Translations under genes and position numbers: made by a program
The notes under the pieces: model-generated
What the model was told of the DNA's origin: nothing
The model's database searches: none
Seen by the model: only the letters and a program-made list of their open reading frames with translations
Shown: positions 26,527-35,387 of the stretch, one piece after another
Position numbering within the stretch: position 1 is the first letter of the stretch
Layout: every line of letters starts with the position of its first letter
Origin: an uncultured Bacteroidales bacterium
Lineage (GTDB): Bacteria; Bacteroidota; Bacteroidia; Bacteroidales; Porphyromonadaceae
Direction of reading: 5' to 3'
DNA: 57,947 bases
NCBI GenBank assembly: GCA_902489445.1
Contig: CABTZX010000009.1
Span: 1 to 57,947 of the forward strand

Positions 26527-26600
26527 TGGTCCCACTTGGGCTTGAACCAAGGACTCCCTGATTATGAGTCAGGTGCTCTAACCAACTGAGCTATGGGACC
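26527..26600 (-). tRNA. tRNA with anticodon CAU (elongator Met or Ile2)
   Basis: A 74-nt tRNA on the minus strand. The acceptor GGTCCCA pairs with TGGGACC, the D-arm is TAGCTCAGTTGGTTAGAGC, the anticodon stem CCTGA/TCAGG encloses CTCATAA, and the T-loop is GGTTCAAGCCC. The anticodon CAU can be methionine elongator or, after lysidine modification, isoleucine; it lacks initiator features such as three G-C pairs in the anticodon stem. Sequence alone does not decide between Met and Ile2. Confidence 0.93.
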
Positions 26601-26655
26601 TCCCTTCGCGCGTCTCCCTTCTATTACAAAGGAACGTTTTTCGCACTTAGCTCGG

Positions 26656-26663
26656 CAAAGGTA
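26656..26663 (-). promoter_or_regulatory. TACCTTTG -7 box for the CAU tRNA
   Basis: A minus-strand TAnnTTTG octamer 55 nt upstream of the tRNA 5' end. Confidence 0.5.
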
Positions 26664-26742
26664 ATGCATTTTCTCCTATTGCGCAACAGGTGCTTTCCGC
26701 CGGGTGGATTACGGCTACCGCTTGATGGCGCGCCTCTGCCGT

Positions 26743-27507
26743 TCAATCGGCATCAATCATATAGCGGAGTGAGGCTATAAGCAGCTTCAGATCCGCCTCA
26801 CCTTTTTGGGTATAGGTAAGGGCGATTTGCGGATTACGGAAGTAGAGCATTCCGTACAGCTCGCTAAGTTTGGGCAATTTATGGGTTGGATTCAGCCCGA
26901 GCCGCTCGGTAAAGGCTTGTCCCTGCTTCATACTGCAGAGCGCCATCGTATTGTTCCACGGGAGCGGAGGCAGCCCGTAATGGAGGCAATCGGTATCCAC
27001 AATTGTTTTGTGGAAGAATAGGTAATGCGCCACCACGATGCGGGCGGCGGCAAAGCAGCGGGCAAAATCGGCGTAAACGTCCGCCGGCTGTTCGCCTGAT
27101 TGATGCATCCGTTCGTTCGAAATGCCGTGTTTCGCCTCGGCTTCGTCGGTTACCTCCTCATCGGCACGAATCAGGCGGCTGCGGCTCACGATGATACGCC
27201 CCTTGGCATCCAGTAGTGCGTACGACAGCACCACAGCGCGCGAAGGCACCACGGCATCGTCCATAGGGCTGAGCTCCTCCGGTTGCATGCGGCACGTTTC
27301 CGTATCGAAGCAGAGATAATAAGGCTTACTTCCCTTGGGCGCTTTGGGGAAGCGGAAGAGCGGACTGGTTGATACGTCGAGCGAAGCCCCCGGCAGCGCC
27401 ACGGAATCCTCGGTAATCGTGCGGTGCCGTCGGCTACGCTTTGTGGCGAACCAGTAGAGCCCCAGCACGATGAGCACCAACAGAGCTACGTCAAGGAAGA
27501 ACATCAT
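26743..27507 (-). CDS. Membrane-anchored DnaQ-like (DEDD) 3'-5' exonuclease
   Basis: A 254-residue protein. Residues 3-20 form one membrane helix, followed by a basic stretch (KRSRRHR). The rest is a DEDD exonuclease fold: motif I CFDTETC (about 69-75), then GISNERMHQSGEQ, motif II AHYLFFHKTIVDTD and a C-terminal KGEADLKLL in the motif III region. The acidic residues are present, but the His five places before the last Asp (DEDDh) or the Tyr (DEDDy) is missing, so activity is uncertain. Membrane tethering is unusual for this fold. It is preceded by array A3. No partner gene is visible. Confidence 0.72.
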   Translation of the reverse strand: MMFFLDVALLVLIVLGLYWFATKRSRRHRTITEDSVALPGASLDVSTSPLFRFPKAPKGSKPYYLCFDTETCRMQPEELSPMDDAVVPSRAVVLSYALLDAKGRIIVSRSRLIRADEEVTDEAEAKHGISNERMHQSGEQPADVYADFARCFAAARIVVAHYLFFHKTIVDTDCLHYGLPPLPWNNTMALCSMKQGQAFTERLGLNPTHKLPKLSELYGMLYFRNPQIALTYTQKGEADLKLLIASLRYMIDAD

Positions 27508-27559
27508 TAAACCGACCTATTACCACTCTCTTTTCTCTATAGCAATGAGCCTTTACAAT

Positions 27560-27647
27560 AGGTATATAGGTTTCAACCGAAAGGTATATATGTTTCGATT
27601 GAAAGGTATATACCTTTTGCCGGAGAGGTATATACCTTTTGCCGCGT
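27560..27647. repeat. Array A3: four 22-bp units upstream of the exonuclease gene
   Basis: Units start at 27560, 27582, 27604 and 27626. They begin AGGTATATA and continue GGTTTC, TGTTTC, CCTTTTG and CCTTTTG. Units 3 and 4 contain the perfect 12-bp palindrome AGGTATATACCT. The array sits between the UshA-type gene and the exonuclease gene, both on the minus strand. Confidence 0.92.
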
Positions 27648-27685
27648 TCGAGGGAGCATTACTTGCCGAGGCAGCATCTGTTTGT

Positions 27686-29407
27686 TCAACGTTCCACTAT
27701 CTTGCGGTCGCGCCGAGCCGCTTCATTAGCCCAATCTTCGGGAACAAAGCACCAATTGCCGGCATCTTTTACCGAGGTAACAGGCTGTTGCGCCAATAGC
27801 TGTAGGATGGCACTGCGCACATCTCCGCTGGTTGCCTTCACGCGCCCGGGGAGCTGCGCCTTGGGGATACCGGCTCCGCGCACCAAATGACCGCCACCTC
27901 CGTTGCCGCGGTAGGAGTTGATCGCCACCGTATAGGTGTGGTTTAGGTCAAAGGGCGTGCCGTCCGCCATCGAAAGGATGGTAACGCGCTCGCCGTTGGG
28001 TTTGGTCACGTCCACCGTATAATGGATACCTCCTGCGGAGCTGAAGTTAAAGGTCGGATTGAGTGTGGGAAAGCGTTCGCCCTCCCTAAGATTGGGTTTG
28101 AGCGCCAGCAGATGATCGTCGGGCGAAGTCATCCGATTGACCCACAGATTGTAACTGTACTCCAAATAGCCTTTTACCTCGGCGCCGGTCAGTTCCATCG
28201 CATAAAGGGTATTTTCGAACGGATAAAGGGCGAACATATCCGCATAAGTGAGTTCGCCCTCAGGCAGATCGAGCGAAAGAGCGGTAGGTGCCGCAAAGCT
28301 GATATCGGCACCGGTCGCCGCGAGCTGTACCTTATGAATGAGCGAGATATAGGCAGAACTGCCGAAAAGGGCATCCATACCCTTGAGCGGCGCATCGATC
28401 CGTCCGACGGGGCGCTCCATCTCTTTGCGGAAGCGGGTTATCTCCCCTTGGAACGCCTGCATAAAGCTATCGTCCGGCGTGTATCCCCCCATCTCGGTTA
28501 AACGTGCATCAATCGAGTGCCCAAGCACCTTTTTGCCCTGTTTGCGGAAGGTTACTTTTACGTCACTTACCCGCTGCAACCTATCGGCAGGATTGATCAG
28601 TAACACGCTGTCGCCCTGTGGGTTGGTGAGCCAAAGCAGGTTCGGTTCGTGGTCGTGGCCCATCAGGATGATATCGATGCCCGATACCTTTTCGGCAATA
28701 GCTCGGGAGGCATTCTCCAAAATATCAGGATTTTTGTTCTCTAAACCGCTGTGAGTAAGCAGAACAACTAAGTCGGGCTGCTCTTTTTCGCGTACCGTTT
28801 GGAGCGTTTTGCGCACCGCATCGATCGGTTCCTCAAAGCGCATTCCGGCATAGAGCGGTTCGGCGAGCCACTCCGGTACGGCAGGCGTAACCAAGCCGAT
28901 TACCGCTATTTTCACGCCATCGTATACAAACGTTTCGTACGGTTTATAGTAGCTTCCGCCCGTATCGGTACGGGTTATGTTGCAGCACAGTATCGGAAAG
29001 CGAACCAGTTCGGCAAAACGGTCGTATACATCGTGCCCCGCTTCGATATCGTGGTTACCGATGCACATAGCGTTATAGCCCAAACGGTTGTACACATCAA
29101 CGGTAAGATGCGGACCGGTGGCATAACGCCGGTTATCGAAGTAGACAAGCGGCGTGCCCTGAACGAGATCTCCGCCGTCCAAAAGGAGCAGATTGGGCGT
29201 TTCCGTGCGTGCTTCCTTGAGGAAAGACGCCAAGCGCGCCGAAGTGCCTCCCGGATCTTTGCCGGTAATAAAGTCATACGGGACCAATCTGCCGTGCACA
29301 TCGGTTGTATGCACGATACGAACGGTGCAATCCTTACGCGAGCCGCAACCGGCAGTAACGAGGCAAAGCGCCAGCAGTATGCTGCTTATGAAGCCAAAGT
29401 GTCGCAT
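27686..29407 (-). CDS. UshA-family 5'-nucleotidase/2',3'-cyclic phosphodiesterase lipoprotein
   Basis: A 573-residue two-domain metallophosphatase. A lipoprotein signal (LVTAGC, Cys21) is followed by the metal sites TTDVHG (34-39), DGGD (77-80), GNHD (117-120) and GHDHEPN. The C-terminal nucleotide-binding domain ends in VAINSYRGNGGGGHLVRGAG, as in UshA and CpdB. It should hydrolyse extracellular nucleotides at the cell surface or in the periplasm. It begins 3 nt after metG, so they are probably co-transcribed. UshA and CpdB cannot be separated from sequence alone. Confidence 0.88.
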   Translation of the reverse strand: MRHFGFISSILLALCLVTAGCGSRKDCTVRIVHTTDVHGRLVPYDFITGKDPGGTSARLASFLKEARTETPNLLLLDGGDLVQGTPLVYFDNRRYATGPHLTVDVYNRLGYNAMCIGNHDIEAGHDVYDRFAELVRFPILCCNITRTDTGGSYYKPYETFVYDGVKIAVIGLVTPAVPEWLAEPLYAGMRFEEPIDAVRKTLQTVREKEQPDLVVLLTHSGLENKNPDILENASRAIAEKVSGIDIILMGHDHEPNLLWLTNPQGDSVLLINPADRLQRVSDVKVTFRKQGKKVLGHSIDARLTEMGGYTPDDSFMQAFQGEITRFRKEMERPVGRIDAPLKGMDALFGSSAYISLIHKVQLAATGADISFAAPTALSLDLPEGELTYADMFALYPFENTLYAMELTGAEVKGYLEYSYNLWVNRMTSPDDHLLALKPNLREGERFPTLNPTFNFSSAGGIHYTVDVTKPNGERVTILSMADGTPFDLNHTYTVAINSYRGNGGGGHLVRGAGIPKAQLPGRVKATSGDVRSAILQLLAQQPVTSVKDAGNWCFVPEDWANEAARRDRKIVER

Positions 29408-29410
29408 CGT

Positions 29411-31483
29411 TTAGCCGATTTTACTACCGGGAGCTACGGAATCGTCTATCAGTACTACACGAACGGCATCCGTCTTCCAATCCTCGGAAGCAACAATCAT
29501 CCCCTGAGACTCTATACCCATCATCTTGCGGGGCGGTAGATTTGCGATGAAGAGCAGCTTCTTGCCGAGCAAATCCTCCGGTTCGTAGTAGGCAGCGATC
29601 CCGCTCAGTATGGTCCGTTCTCCCTTGCCGTCGTCCAAAGTGAAGCGAAGTAGTTTTTTGCTTTTGGGTACCTTTTCGCAAGCCTTAACCAAGCCAACGC
29701 GCAAATCCGCCTTAGCAAAGTCGTCAAAGGCACAGTCCGGTGCAAAATCCGGAGCCTTTTTGGCTGCTTCGGCATTAGCCTTATCGGTTTCTTTCAGCTT
29801 ATTGATTTGCGCTTCCACGGCATCGTCCTCAATCTTTTCGAAGAGCAATTCGGGCGTACCGAGCTTATGTCCTTCGGCAAGTAGGGTACGGCTTCCGAGC
29901 GCGGACCAATCCGATGCGGGCAAATTGAGCATCGCCAGCAGCTTACGGGTAGAGAAAGGCAGGAACGGCGCGAAAGCTACGCTGAGGTTGGCGGTAATCT
30001 GTAGCGCCGTATGAAGGATGGTTGCCACGCGTGCCTTATCGGTTTTGATCACTTTCCACGGTTCCGTATCGGCAAGATACTTATTGCCTATTCGGGCGAT
30101 TTGCATTGCTTCGCGGAGCGCTTCCCTGAAGCGGAAATGTTCCAGAGCATCGTTCAGGCGCGGAATGGTTTCTTCGATTTCGCGGAACGCTGCTTCGTCC
30201 GCCTCGGTTAGAGTGCCGCAAGCGGGTACCGCTCCATCGAAGTACTTATGCGTCAGTACCAAGCTGCGATTAACAAAGTTACCGTACACGGCAACCAGCT
30301 CATTATTGTTGCGCGATTGGAAATCTTTCCACGTAAAGTCGTTATCCTTTGTTTCGGGCGCATTGGCGGTAAGCACGTAGCGCAGCACGTCCTGTTTGCC
30401 GGGGAAATCCCTCAAATACTCGTGCAACCATACAGCCCAGTTGCGGCTGGTAGAGATCTTTCGCCCCTCCAGATTGAGGAATTCGTTTGCCGGCACGTTA
30501 TCGGGCAGGATAAAGGAGCCTTCCGCCTTGAGCATTGCGGGGAACACAATGCAGTGGAACACGATATTATCCTTACCGATGAAGTGAATCATTCGCGTGG
30601 AAGGGTCCTTCCACCACGTCTGCCAATCGTTAGGACGCAGCTCGATGGTATTACTGATGTAGCCGATGGGAGCATCGAACCAAACGTATAGTACTTTGCC
30701 CTCCGCGCCCTCTACCGGTACGGGGATGCCCCAGTCCAAGTCACGGCTCACGGCGCGAGGCTGCAATCCGGCATCAAGCCAGCTTTTACACTGCCCGTAG
30801 ACGTTAGGTTTCCACTCTTTGTGCCCATCCAAAATCCACTCTTTCAGCCACGCTTCGTAGTCGTTGAGGGGCAGATACCAGTGCTTTGTCTTACGAAGTT
30901 CCGGTTTAGCTCCGCTCACTGCGCTGTGAGGGTTAATCAGATCGGTAGCATTGAGGGAGGAGCCGCACGCTTCGCACTGATCGCCGTACGCACCCTCGTT
31001 ACCGCAATGCGGACAGGTACCGGTGATGTAGCGGTCGGCAAGGAACATTTTCGCCTCCGGGTCCCAGTATTGCTCGCTTTCGCGCTCAATGAATTTACCG
31101 TTATCGTACAGTTTTCGGAAGAAATCGCTCGCTGTTTTAGTGTGCGTGTCGCTTGTGGTGCGCGAATAGATGTCGAAATCGATTCCGAACTCTTCGAACG
31201 ACTCCTTGATAAGCTTATGGTAACGATCCACCACCTGCTGAGGAGTAACGCCTTCCGCCTTAGCTTTGAGCGAAACGGGTACGCCGTGTTCGTCGCTGCC
31301 TCCGATGAAAAGCACCTCTTCACCGCGCATTCGCTTGTAGCGCACGTAGATATCCGCCGGCACGTATACGCCTGCTAAGTGCCCAATGTGTACCGGTCCG
31401 TTGGCGTAGGGTAACGCAGTGGTGACTAATGTTCTTTTATATGCTCCGTTCTTACTATTCTGTTCTCTATTCGCTGCTGTCAT
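29411..31483 (-). CDS. metG: Methionyl-tRNA synthetase
   Basis: A 690-residue class I synthetase. HIGH is at 32-35 in YANGPVHIGHLAGVY, a four-Cys zinc knuckle is present (CPHCGNEGAYGDQCEACG), and KISTSRNW is the KMSKS equivalent. The C-terminal tRNA-binding OB domain is fused, starting near FAKADLRVGLVKACEKVP. I start at 31483: the longer frame up to 31552 begins upstream of the TACCTTTG box at 31519-31526, so it would lie outside the transcript. The leader is about 30 nt. The gene heads a two-gene unit with the UshA-type lipoprotein. Confidence 0.94.
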   Translation of the reverse strand: MTAANREQNSKNGAYKRTLVTTALPYANGPVHIGHLAGVYVPADIYVRYKRMRGEEVLFIGGSDEHGVPVSLKAKAEGVTPQQVVDRYHKLIKESFEEFGIDFDIYSRTTSDTHTKTASDFFRKLYDNGKFIERESEQYWDPEAKMFLADRYITGTCPHCGNEGAYGDQCEACGSSLNATDLINPHSAVSGAKPELRKTKHWYLPLNDYEAWLKEWILDGHKEWKPNVYGQCKSWLDAGLQPRAVSRDLDWGIPVPVEGAEGKVLYVWFDAPIGYISNTIELRPNDWQTWWKDPSTRMIHFIGKDNIVFHCIVFPAMLKAEGSFILPDNVPANEFLNLEGRKISTSRNWAVWLHEYLRDFPGKQDVLRYVLTANAPETKDNDFTWKDFQSRNNNELVAVYGNFVNRSLVLTHKYFDGAVPACGTLTEADEAAFREIEETIPRLNDALEHFRFREALREAMQIARIGNKYLADTEPWKVIKTDKARVATILHTALQITANLSVAFAPFLPFSTRKLLAMLNLPASDWSALGSRTLLAEGHKLGTPELLFEKIEDDAVEAQINKLKETDKANAEAAKKAPDFAPDCAFDDFAKADLRVGLVKACEKVPKSKKLLRFTLDDGKGERTILSGIAAYYEPEDLLGKKLLFIANLPPRKMMGIESQGMIVASEDWKTDAVRVVLIDDSVAPGSKIG

Positions 31484-31518
31484 TTGATCTCTTTCTTCTA
31501 CTCCGTTTGACTCAGGGA

Positions 31519-31526
31519 CAAAGGTA
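31519..31526 (-). promoter_or_regulatory. TACCTTTG -7 box for metG
   Basis: A minus-strand TAnnTTTG octamer 35 nt before the chosen metG ATG. It decides between the two possible starts. Confidence 0.6.
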
Positions 31527-31621
31527 ACGTAAAGTAGCCATTCCGAATACATTTATCCGCTGCAAGCATCTCTTTCCCTCACTTGTACATAGAAGCTCGA
31601 CCATTGCTCCGTACCTATTCG

Positions 31622-31709
31622 ATAAATCCTTAAAACGATTCATACAAATTCTTTAAATGATTTGTATAACCCATTTAAAGTACGCGTATAAATCCTTTAA
31701 ACAATTTAT
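31622..31709. repeat. Array B1: four 22-bp units between metG and aspA
   Basis: Units start at 31622, 31644, 31666 and 31688. They have the form ATAAATCCTTTAAACGATT, with TTTAAA at the centre and ATAAAT/ATTTAT arms, so each unit has near-dyad symmetry. Sequence differs entirely from the A units but length and copy number are the same. A 25-bp stretch (31674-31698) is identical to 48664-48688 in array B2. The array lies between two divergently transcribed genes. Confidence 0.9.
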
Positions 31710-31819
31710 CGAGAAGCTATATACCTCTACTCGAGCCGCATCGATGAAAAGGGCGAGCGTCATGCATCTTTCGAGCGTGAAAGTACGTAAAAACGTGTGT
31801 GAATTTGGATATTAAAGCG

Positions 31820-31827
31820 TATCTTTG
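31820..31827 (+). promoter_or_regulatory. TATCTTTG -7 box for aspA
   Basis: A perfect TAnnTTTG octamer with TTTG 12 nt upstream (31804-31807), the same spacing as at 18369-18392. The leader to aspA is about 95 nt. Confidence 0.6.
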
Positions 31828-31929
31828 CCGGATATGAATTTGAGTAACGTGCATGAGGACGCGCGAAACAGTGAGCTATACGAGATTATAAGTAACAAAC
31901 AGTAATAACCTAATATCATACAAGCAGTA

Positions 31930-33360
31930 ATGGATACCAATAAGAAGTGCCGCATTGAAAGCGACCTTATCGGGGAACGCGAGATACCCTGCGACAAGCT
32001 CTACGGCGTACAAACGCTCCGCGGAATGGAGAATTTCCCCATCAGTAAGTTTCATCTTTCCGATTACCCTGCATTCATCCAAGGGCTGGCCTACACCAAG
32101 TGGGGTGCCGCCATTGCCAATCATGCGGAAGGATTGCTCACCAACGAGCAGTACGAAGCCATCGTGACTGCGTGCAAGGAGATTATCCAAGGAAAGCATT
32201 ACGACCAATTCCCGGTAGATATGATACAGGGCGGTGCCGGTACCACTACCAACATGAATGCCAACGAGGTGATTTGCAACCGCGCTCTACAGCTGATGGG
32301 TCACGAACCCGGGGAACACAAAGTGCTCTCCCCCAACGATCACGTCAACTGTAGCCAATCGACCAACGATGCCTATCCCACCGCCATCCACTTGGGTCTG
32401 TACTGGATGCACCTCACGCTTATGCCCCCTCTGAAGGAGCTTATCAAAGCGTTGCGCGCTAAGAGCGAAGCATTCAAGGATGTGCTTAAGATGGGACGCA
32501 CGCAGCTACAGGATGCCGTGCCGATGTCATTAGGACAAACGTTCGGCGGCTTTGCCTCCATTCTGGAAGACGAAATTGACAATCTGGAACATGCTGCTAA
32601 GCAATTCCTCACTATTAATATGGGAGCCACGGCAGTGGGTACCGGTATTTGCAGCGAACCGGGCTACGCAGAAGCGTGCACAAAGGCAATTGCCGAAATA
32701 ACACGCTGGGACGTAAAGCTAACCAAGGATCTGGTGGGCGCAACGAGCGATACTTCCGTAATGATCGGCTATTCGTCCGCGCTGAGACGCCTCGCGGTTA
32801 AGCTCAATAAGATTGCCAATGATATTCGTTTGCTCTCCTCCGGCCCGCGCTGCGGATTGGCGGAAATCTTCATTCCTGCTATGCAACCCGGCAGCTCCAT
32901 TATGCCCGGAAAGGTCAATCCGGTTATCCCCGAAGTGATGAGCCAAGTATGCTACAAAGTGATGGGTAACGACCTTACGGTAACCCTCGCCGGCGATGCC
33001 GCCCAAATGGAACTGAACGCAATGGAACCGGTTATGGCGCAGTGCTGCTTCGAAAGCGTAGAATTGCTCATAAACGGTATGAACACGTTCCGCACACGTT
33101 GCATCGAAGGCATTCAAGCCAATAAGGAACGCTGCATGAGCTACATACGCAACAGCATCGGCATTGTAACCGCCTTGAACCCCATCATCGGGTACAAAAA
33201 CTCCACCAAAATAGCCAAACAGGCGATGGAAACCGGTCGCGGCGTATACGATTTGGTACTGGAAAACGGCATTCTCAGCAAGGAAGACCTCGATACTATC
33301 CTCAGCCCCGAGAATATGATTAAGCCGGTGAACCTGCATCATATCAAACCGCTCAAGTAA
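31930..33360 (+). CDS. aspA: Aspartate ammonia-lyase
   Basis: A 476-residue member of the fumarase/aspartase superfamily. The signature GSSIMPGKVN is at 321-330, followed by PVIPEVMSQVCYKVMGNDLTV, which has the aspartase wording (fumarases differ in the following block). GGAGTTTNMN (about 101-110) and NCSQSTNDAYPTA (about 140-152) are the other active-site segments. It converts aspartate to fumarate and ammonia, feeding fumarate respiration or succinate production in anaerobes. A good terminator follows at 33380. Confidence 0.93.
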   Translation: MDTNKKCRIESDLIGEREIPCDKLYGVQTLRGMENFPISKFHLSDYPAFIQGLAYTKWGAAIANHAEGLLTNEQYEAIVTACKEIIQGKHYDQFPVDMIQGGAGTTTNMNANEVICNRALQLMGHEPGEHKVLSPNDHVNCSQSTNDAYPTAIHLGLYWMHLTLMPPLKELIKALRAKSEAFKDVLKMGRTQLQDAVPMSLGQTFGGFASILEDEIDNLEHAAKQFLTINMGATAVGTGICSEPGYAEACTKAIAEITRWDVKLTKDLVGATSDTSVMIGYSSALRRLAVKLNKIANDIRLLSSGPRCGLAEIFIPAMQPGSSIMPGKVNPVIPEVMSQVCYKVMGNDLTVTLAGDAAQMELNAMEPVMAQCCFESVELLINGMNTFRTRCIEGIQANKERCMSYIRNSIGIVTALNPIIGYKNSTKIAKQAMETGRGVYDLVLENGILSKEDLDTILSPENMIKPVNLHHIKPLK

Positions 33361-33379
33361 CCTATCCGTTAGAATTAGT

Positions 33380-33422
33380 GAATAATCCGCCGGAGCAAAC
33401 CACTTCGTCGGATTATTCTTTT
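33380..33422 (+). terminator. Rho-independent terminator after aspA
   Basis: A perfect 10-bp stem GAATAATCCG (33380-33389) with CGGATTATTC (33409-33418), then TTTT. Confidence 0.85.
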
Positions 33423-33432
33423 CAATAGCTAT

Positions 33433-34023
33433 ATGATTCTCATTGGGGACTATATCGTGAGCCGTGAGCTGCTGACGGAGCATTTTTTGTGCGACTATGC
33501 TGCTTGCCGCGGCATTTGTTGCGTTGAAGGCGAAAGCGGAGCCCCCATAACGGCGGAAGAGGAGCATCGGATGTGGCAATTACTCCCTGCAGTGAAGCCG
33601 CTTCTCGGCAAATCCGCCCGCGCCGTAATCAAGCGGGAGGGAATTGCCTATACAGATAGGAGCGGAGAGCGCGTTACCGCTCTGGTGGACGGTAGGCAGT
33701 GCGTTTTTACCACCTTTACGGATGAGGGCGCGTGCCTCTGCTCGTTTGAAAAGTTATATAGAGAAGGCAAAATAGATTTTCCCAAGCCGATCAGCTGTCA
33801 CCTCTATCCTATTCGTGTACATCACTATCCGCACGCTACGGCACTTAACTACGATCGATGGGATATTTGCCGCCCCGCTTGCCGATTGGGACAGCGCAAA
33901 GGAATTGCCGTATACCGCGCTCTGCGCGAACCGATTATACGCGCTTTTGGAGAAACATTTTACAAAGAGCTAGAGGAAGCGGATCGGCTCCTGCACAGCG
34001 AAGAAGGAATTTGTTCGGAATAA
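33433..34023 (+). CDS. DUF3109 cysteine-rich protein
   Basis: A 196-residue cytoplasmic protein. The N-terminal Cys20, Cys25, Cys29 and Cys30 (CDYAACRGICC), the middle CLCSFEKL, PISCHLYPIR and the DICRPACRLG block match DUF3109, a family related to YkgJ-type zinc or iron-sulfur proteins. A metal site is likely, but no function is known. The gene starts 11 nt past the aspA terminator and lies 10 nt before lrgA, so it is probably the first gene of a DUF3109-lrgA-lrgB unit. Confidence 0.85.
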   Translation: MILIGDYIVSRELLTEHFLCDYAACRGICCVEGESGAPITAEEEHRMWQLLPAVKPLLGKSARAVIKREGIAYTDRSGERVTALVDGRQCVFTTFTDEGACLCSFEKLYREGKIDFPKPISCHLYPIRVHHYPHATALNYDRWDICRPACRLGQRKGIAVYRALREPIIRAFGETFYKELEEADRLLHSEEGICSE

Positions 34024-34033
34024 CCCTATCACT

Positions 34034-34396
34034 ATGGGCGCAATAGGTCAGTTTTTTGTCATTATGCTCTTCTATGCGTTGGGCGAATTGCTCTCGGCGG
34101 CGATGAATCACTTTATCCCCGGGAGCGTGCTGGGGATGTTTTTGCTCTTTATCTCCCTACAAATGCGCGTAGTACAACCCCGCCAAGTGGGCGATGCCGC
34201 TAAGCTGCTCACGCGGAATATGGGTATTTTTTTCATTCCGGCAGGGGTGGGCATGGTAACGCAATGGGCTTTGCTGCGGCTCTATTGGCTCCCCATTGTA
34301 GTATCAATGATGGTTTCCTCCGCATTAGTGATGGGCGTAGTTGCCCTAATGCAGCAAGCTGCGGAGAAAAAACTGGCAAAAAGGCTCGAAAAGTAA
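34034..34396 (+). CDS. lrgA: CidA/LrgA-family holin-like membrane protein
   Basis: A 120-residue protein with four membrane helices. ALGELLSAAMNHFIPGSVLGMFLLF and FFIPAGVGMV are the LrgA/CidA family blocks. With LrgB it controls murein hydrolase activity and, in some bacteria, pyruvate transport. It lies 14 nt before lrgB in the same operon. A basic C-terminus (EKKLAKRLEK) is cytoplasmic. Confidence 0.88.
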   Translation: MGAIGQFFVIMLFYALGELLSAAMNHFIPGSVLGMFLLFISLQMRVVQPRQVGDAAKLLTRNMGIFFIPAGVGMVTQWALLRLYWLPIVVSMMVSSALVMGVVALMQQAAEKKLAKRLEK

Positions 34397-34410
34397 CGGA
34401 ACAGCGCGCT

Positions 34411-35112
34411 ATGATGAATGAATTGTTTGCCAATCCAGTCTTTGCCATTACGATTACCGTCGGCGTCTATTTTCTTGCCCAATGGCTCTACCAACGGACG
34501 CGCTTGGAGCTTCTCAATCCGCTTCTCGTTGCGCTTGTGGTGCTGATTGCCCTTGTTTCCGTGAGCGGTACCGATTATGCCGCGTACAAGAAAAGCACCC
34601 AAATGATTGATTTTATGCTGGGACCGTCCGTTGTGGCGCTCGGTTTTATGCTGCACGAAGAGGTGCGCTACCTGAAAGGACGCATTTTCTCCATTCTCGC
34701 CTCCACACTGACGGGAAGCATCGTGGGCATCGCTTCCGCTGCCGGAATAGTCTTTTTGATGGGTGGAAATACCGAACTCGCCGTTACGTTACAGCCTAAA
34801 TCGGTCACTACGCCCATCGCAATGGCGTTAAGCGAGCAATCGGGCGGCATTCCCTCGCTTACTGCCGTTATTGTGGTCATAGCCGGTATTTACGGAGGTT
34901 TAATCGCTCCCACGCTGTTTCGCGTACTTAAGATCGAAAGCCGCGTAGCTAAAGGGCTCGCCTTAGGCTCCTCCTCGCACGGAATGGGTACCGTAAAAGC
35001 AATACAGTTAGGCAGCGTTGAGGGCGCCGTTAGCGGAATGGCCATCGGACTGATGGGAGCCGTCACCGCGCTCCTCGTGCCGCTCTTCGATCGCCTCTGG
35101 ATGCTTTTCTGA
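34411..35112 (+). CDS. lrgB: LrgB/CidB-family membrane protein
   Basis: A 233-residue inner-membrane protein with seven or so helices, the LrgB partner of LrgA. The core PKSVTTPIAMALSEQSGG and GLALGSSSHGMGTVKA blocks are diagnostic. I start at ATG 34411 (MMNELFANPVF); the longer frame overlaps lrgA almost fully and is not needed. The last 90 bp of the gene, including the stop, are repeated at 36721-36810 with three mismatches, after a 1.6-kb interval; this is a clear duplication. Confidence 0.9.
   Translation: MMNELFANPVFAITITVGVYFLAQWLYQRTRLELLNPLLVALVVLIALVSVSGTDYAAYKKSTQMIDFMLGPSVVALGFMLHEEVRYLKGRIFSILASTLTGSIVGIASAAGIVFLMGGNTELAVTLQPKSVTTPIAMALSEQSGGIPSLTAVIVVIAGIYGGLIAPTLFRVLKIESRVAKGLALGSSSHGMGTVKAIQLGSVEGAVSGMAIGLMGAVTALLVPLFDRLWMLF
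35023..35112 (+). repeat. Direct repeat: 3' end of lrgB (copy 1)
   Basis: This is the first copy of a 90-bp segment whose second copy is at 36721-36810 (87 of 90 identical, no gaps). Homology ends at the stop codon on the right and just before 35023 on the left. The pair flanks a 1.6-kb segment with a repeat array, a gene fragment and one intact lipoprotein gene. Confidence 0.93.
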
Positions 35113-35141
35113 CCGTTCACCCGTTGCACCAGCTCTTCCTG

Positions 35142-35176
35142 CCTAATTCAGCGCGAATGCTATCGCCGGAATTAGG
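35142..35176 (+). terminator. Possible terminator after lrgB
   Basis: A perfect 8-bp inverted repeat CCTAATTC (35142-35149) / GAATTAGG (35169-35176), 30 nt after the lrgB stop. There is no T-run, so it may only be a hairpin. Confidence 0.4.
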
Positions 35177-35215
35177 TTGCGGCTTGAAACGTATCCGGTA
35201 ATTTAGGAACGCCAC

Positions 35216-35295
35216 GATACGTTAGGATACGTTTCGATACAGTTTAATACACTTCGATACGTTTCGATACACTTCGATACGTTTCGATACACTCC
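35216..35295. repeat. Decamer array C1: eight 10-bp units (four 20-bp units)
   Basis: Eight units begin at 35216, 35226 and so on to 35286: mostly GATACGTTTC and GATACACTTC, with one AATACACTTC. Read as pairs they make four 20-bp units (GATACGTTTCGATACACTTC), echoing the four-unit rule of the 22-bp arrays. The array ends 17 nt before a TACCTTTG box. Confidence 0.92.
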
Positions 35296-35312
35296 GGGGG
35301 TGCGTCGCGTTG

Positions 35313-35320
35313 TACCTTTG
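35313..35320 (+). promoter_or_regulatory. TACCTTTG -7 box after decamer array C1
   Basis: A perfect TAnnTTTG octamer just downstream of the array. The transcript would soon meet ATG-AAC-AAA-AAG-TAA (35388-35402), the start of a cut gene. No intact gene directly follows. Confidence 0.5.
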
Positions 35321-35387
35321 CACCGCATTCCTCATTAAAAATGTGCCAATAACAGTATAAAACCGAAAGAACAAACTAAACCGACGA

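Noticed and set aside
31484..31552. Longer metG start
   Set aside because: It lies upstream of and across the TACCTTTG box, so it would not be in the transcript.
32719..33579. 286-codon minus-strand frame opposite aspA
   Set aside because: It is antisense to the conserved aspA and the start of the DUF3109 gene and has no recognisable domain.
34264..34410. Extended lrgB start within lrgA
   Set aside because: It overlaps lrgA in another frame and adds no conserved sequence; LrgB proteins begin near MMNELFANP.
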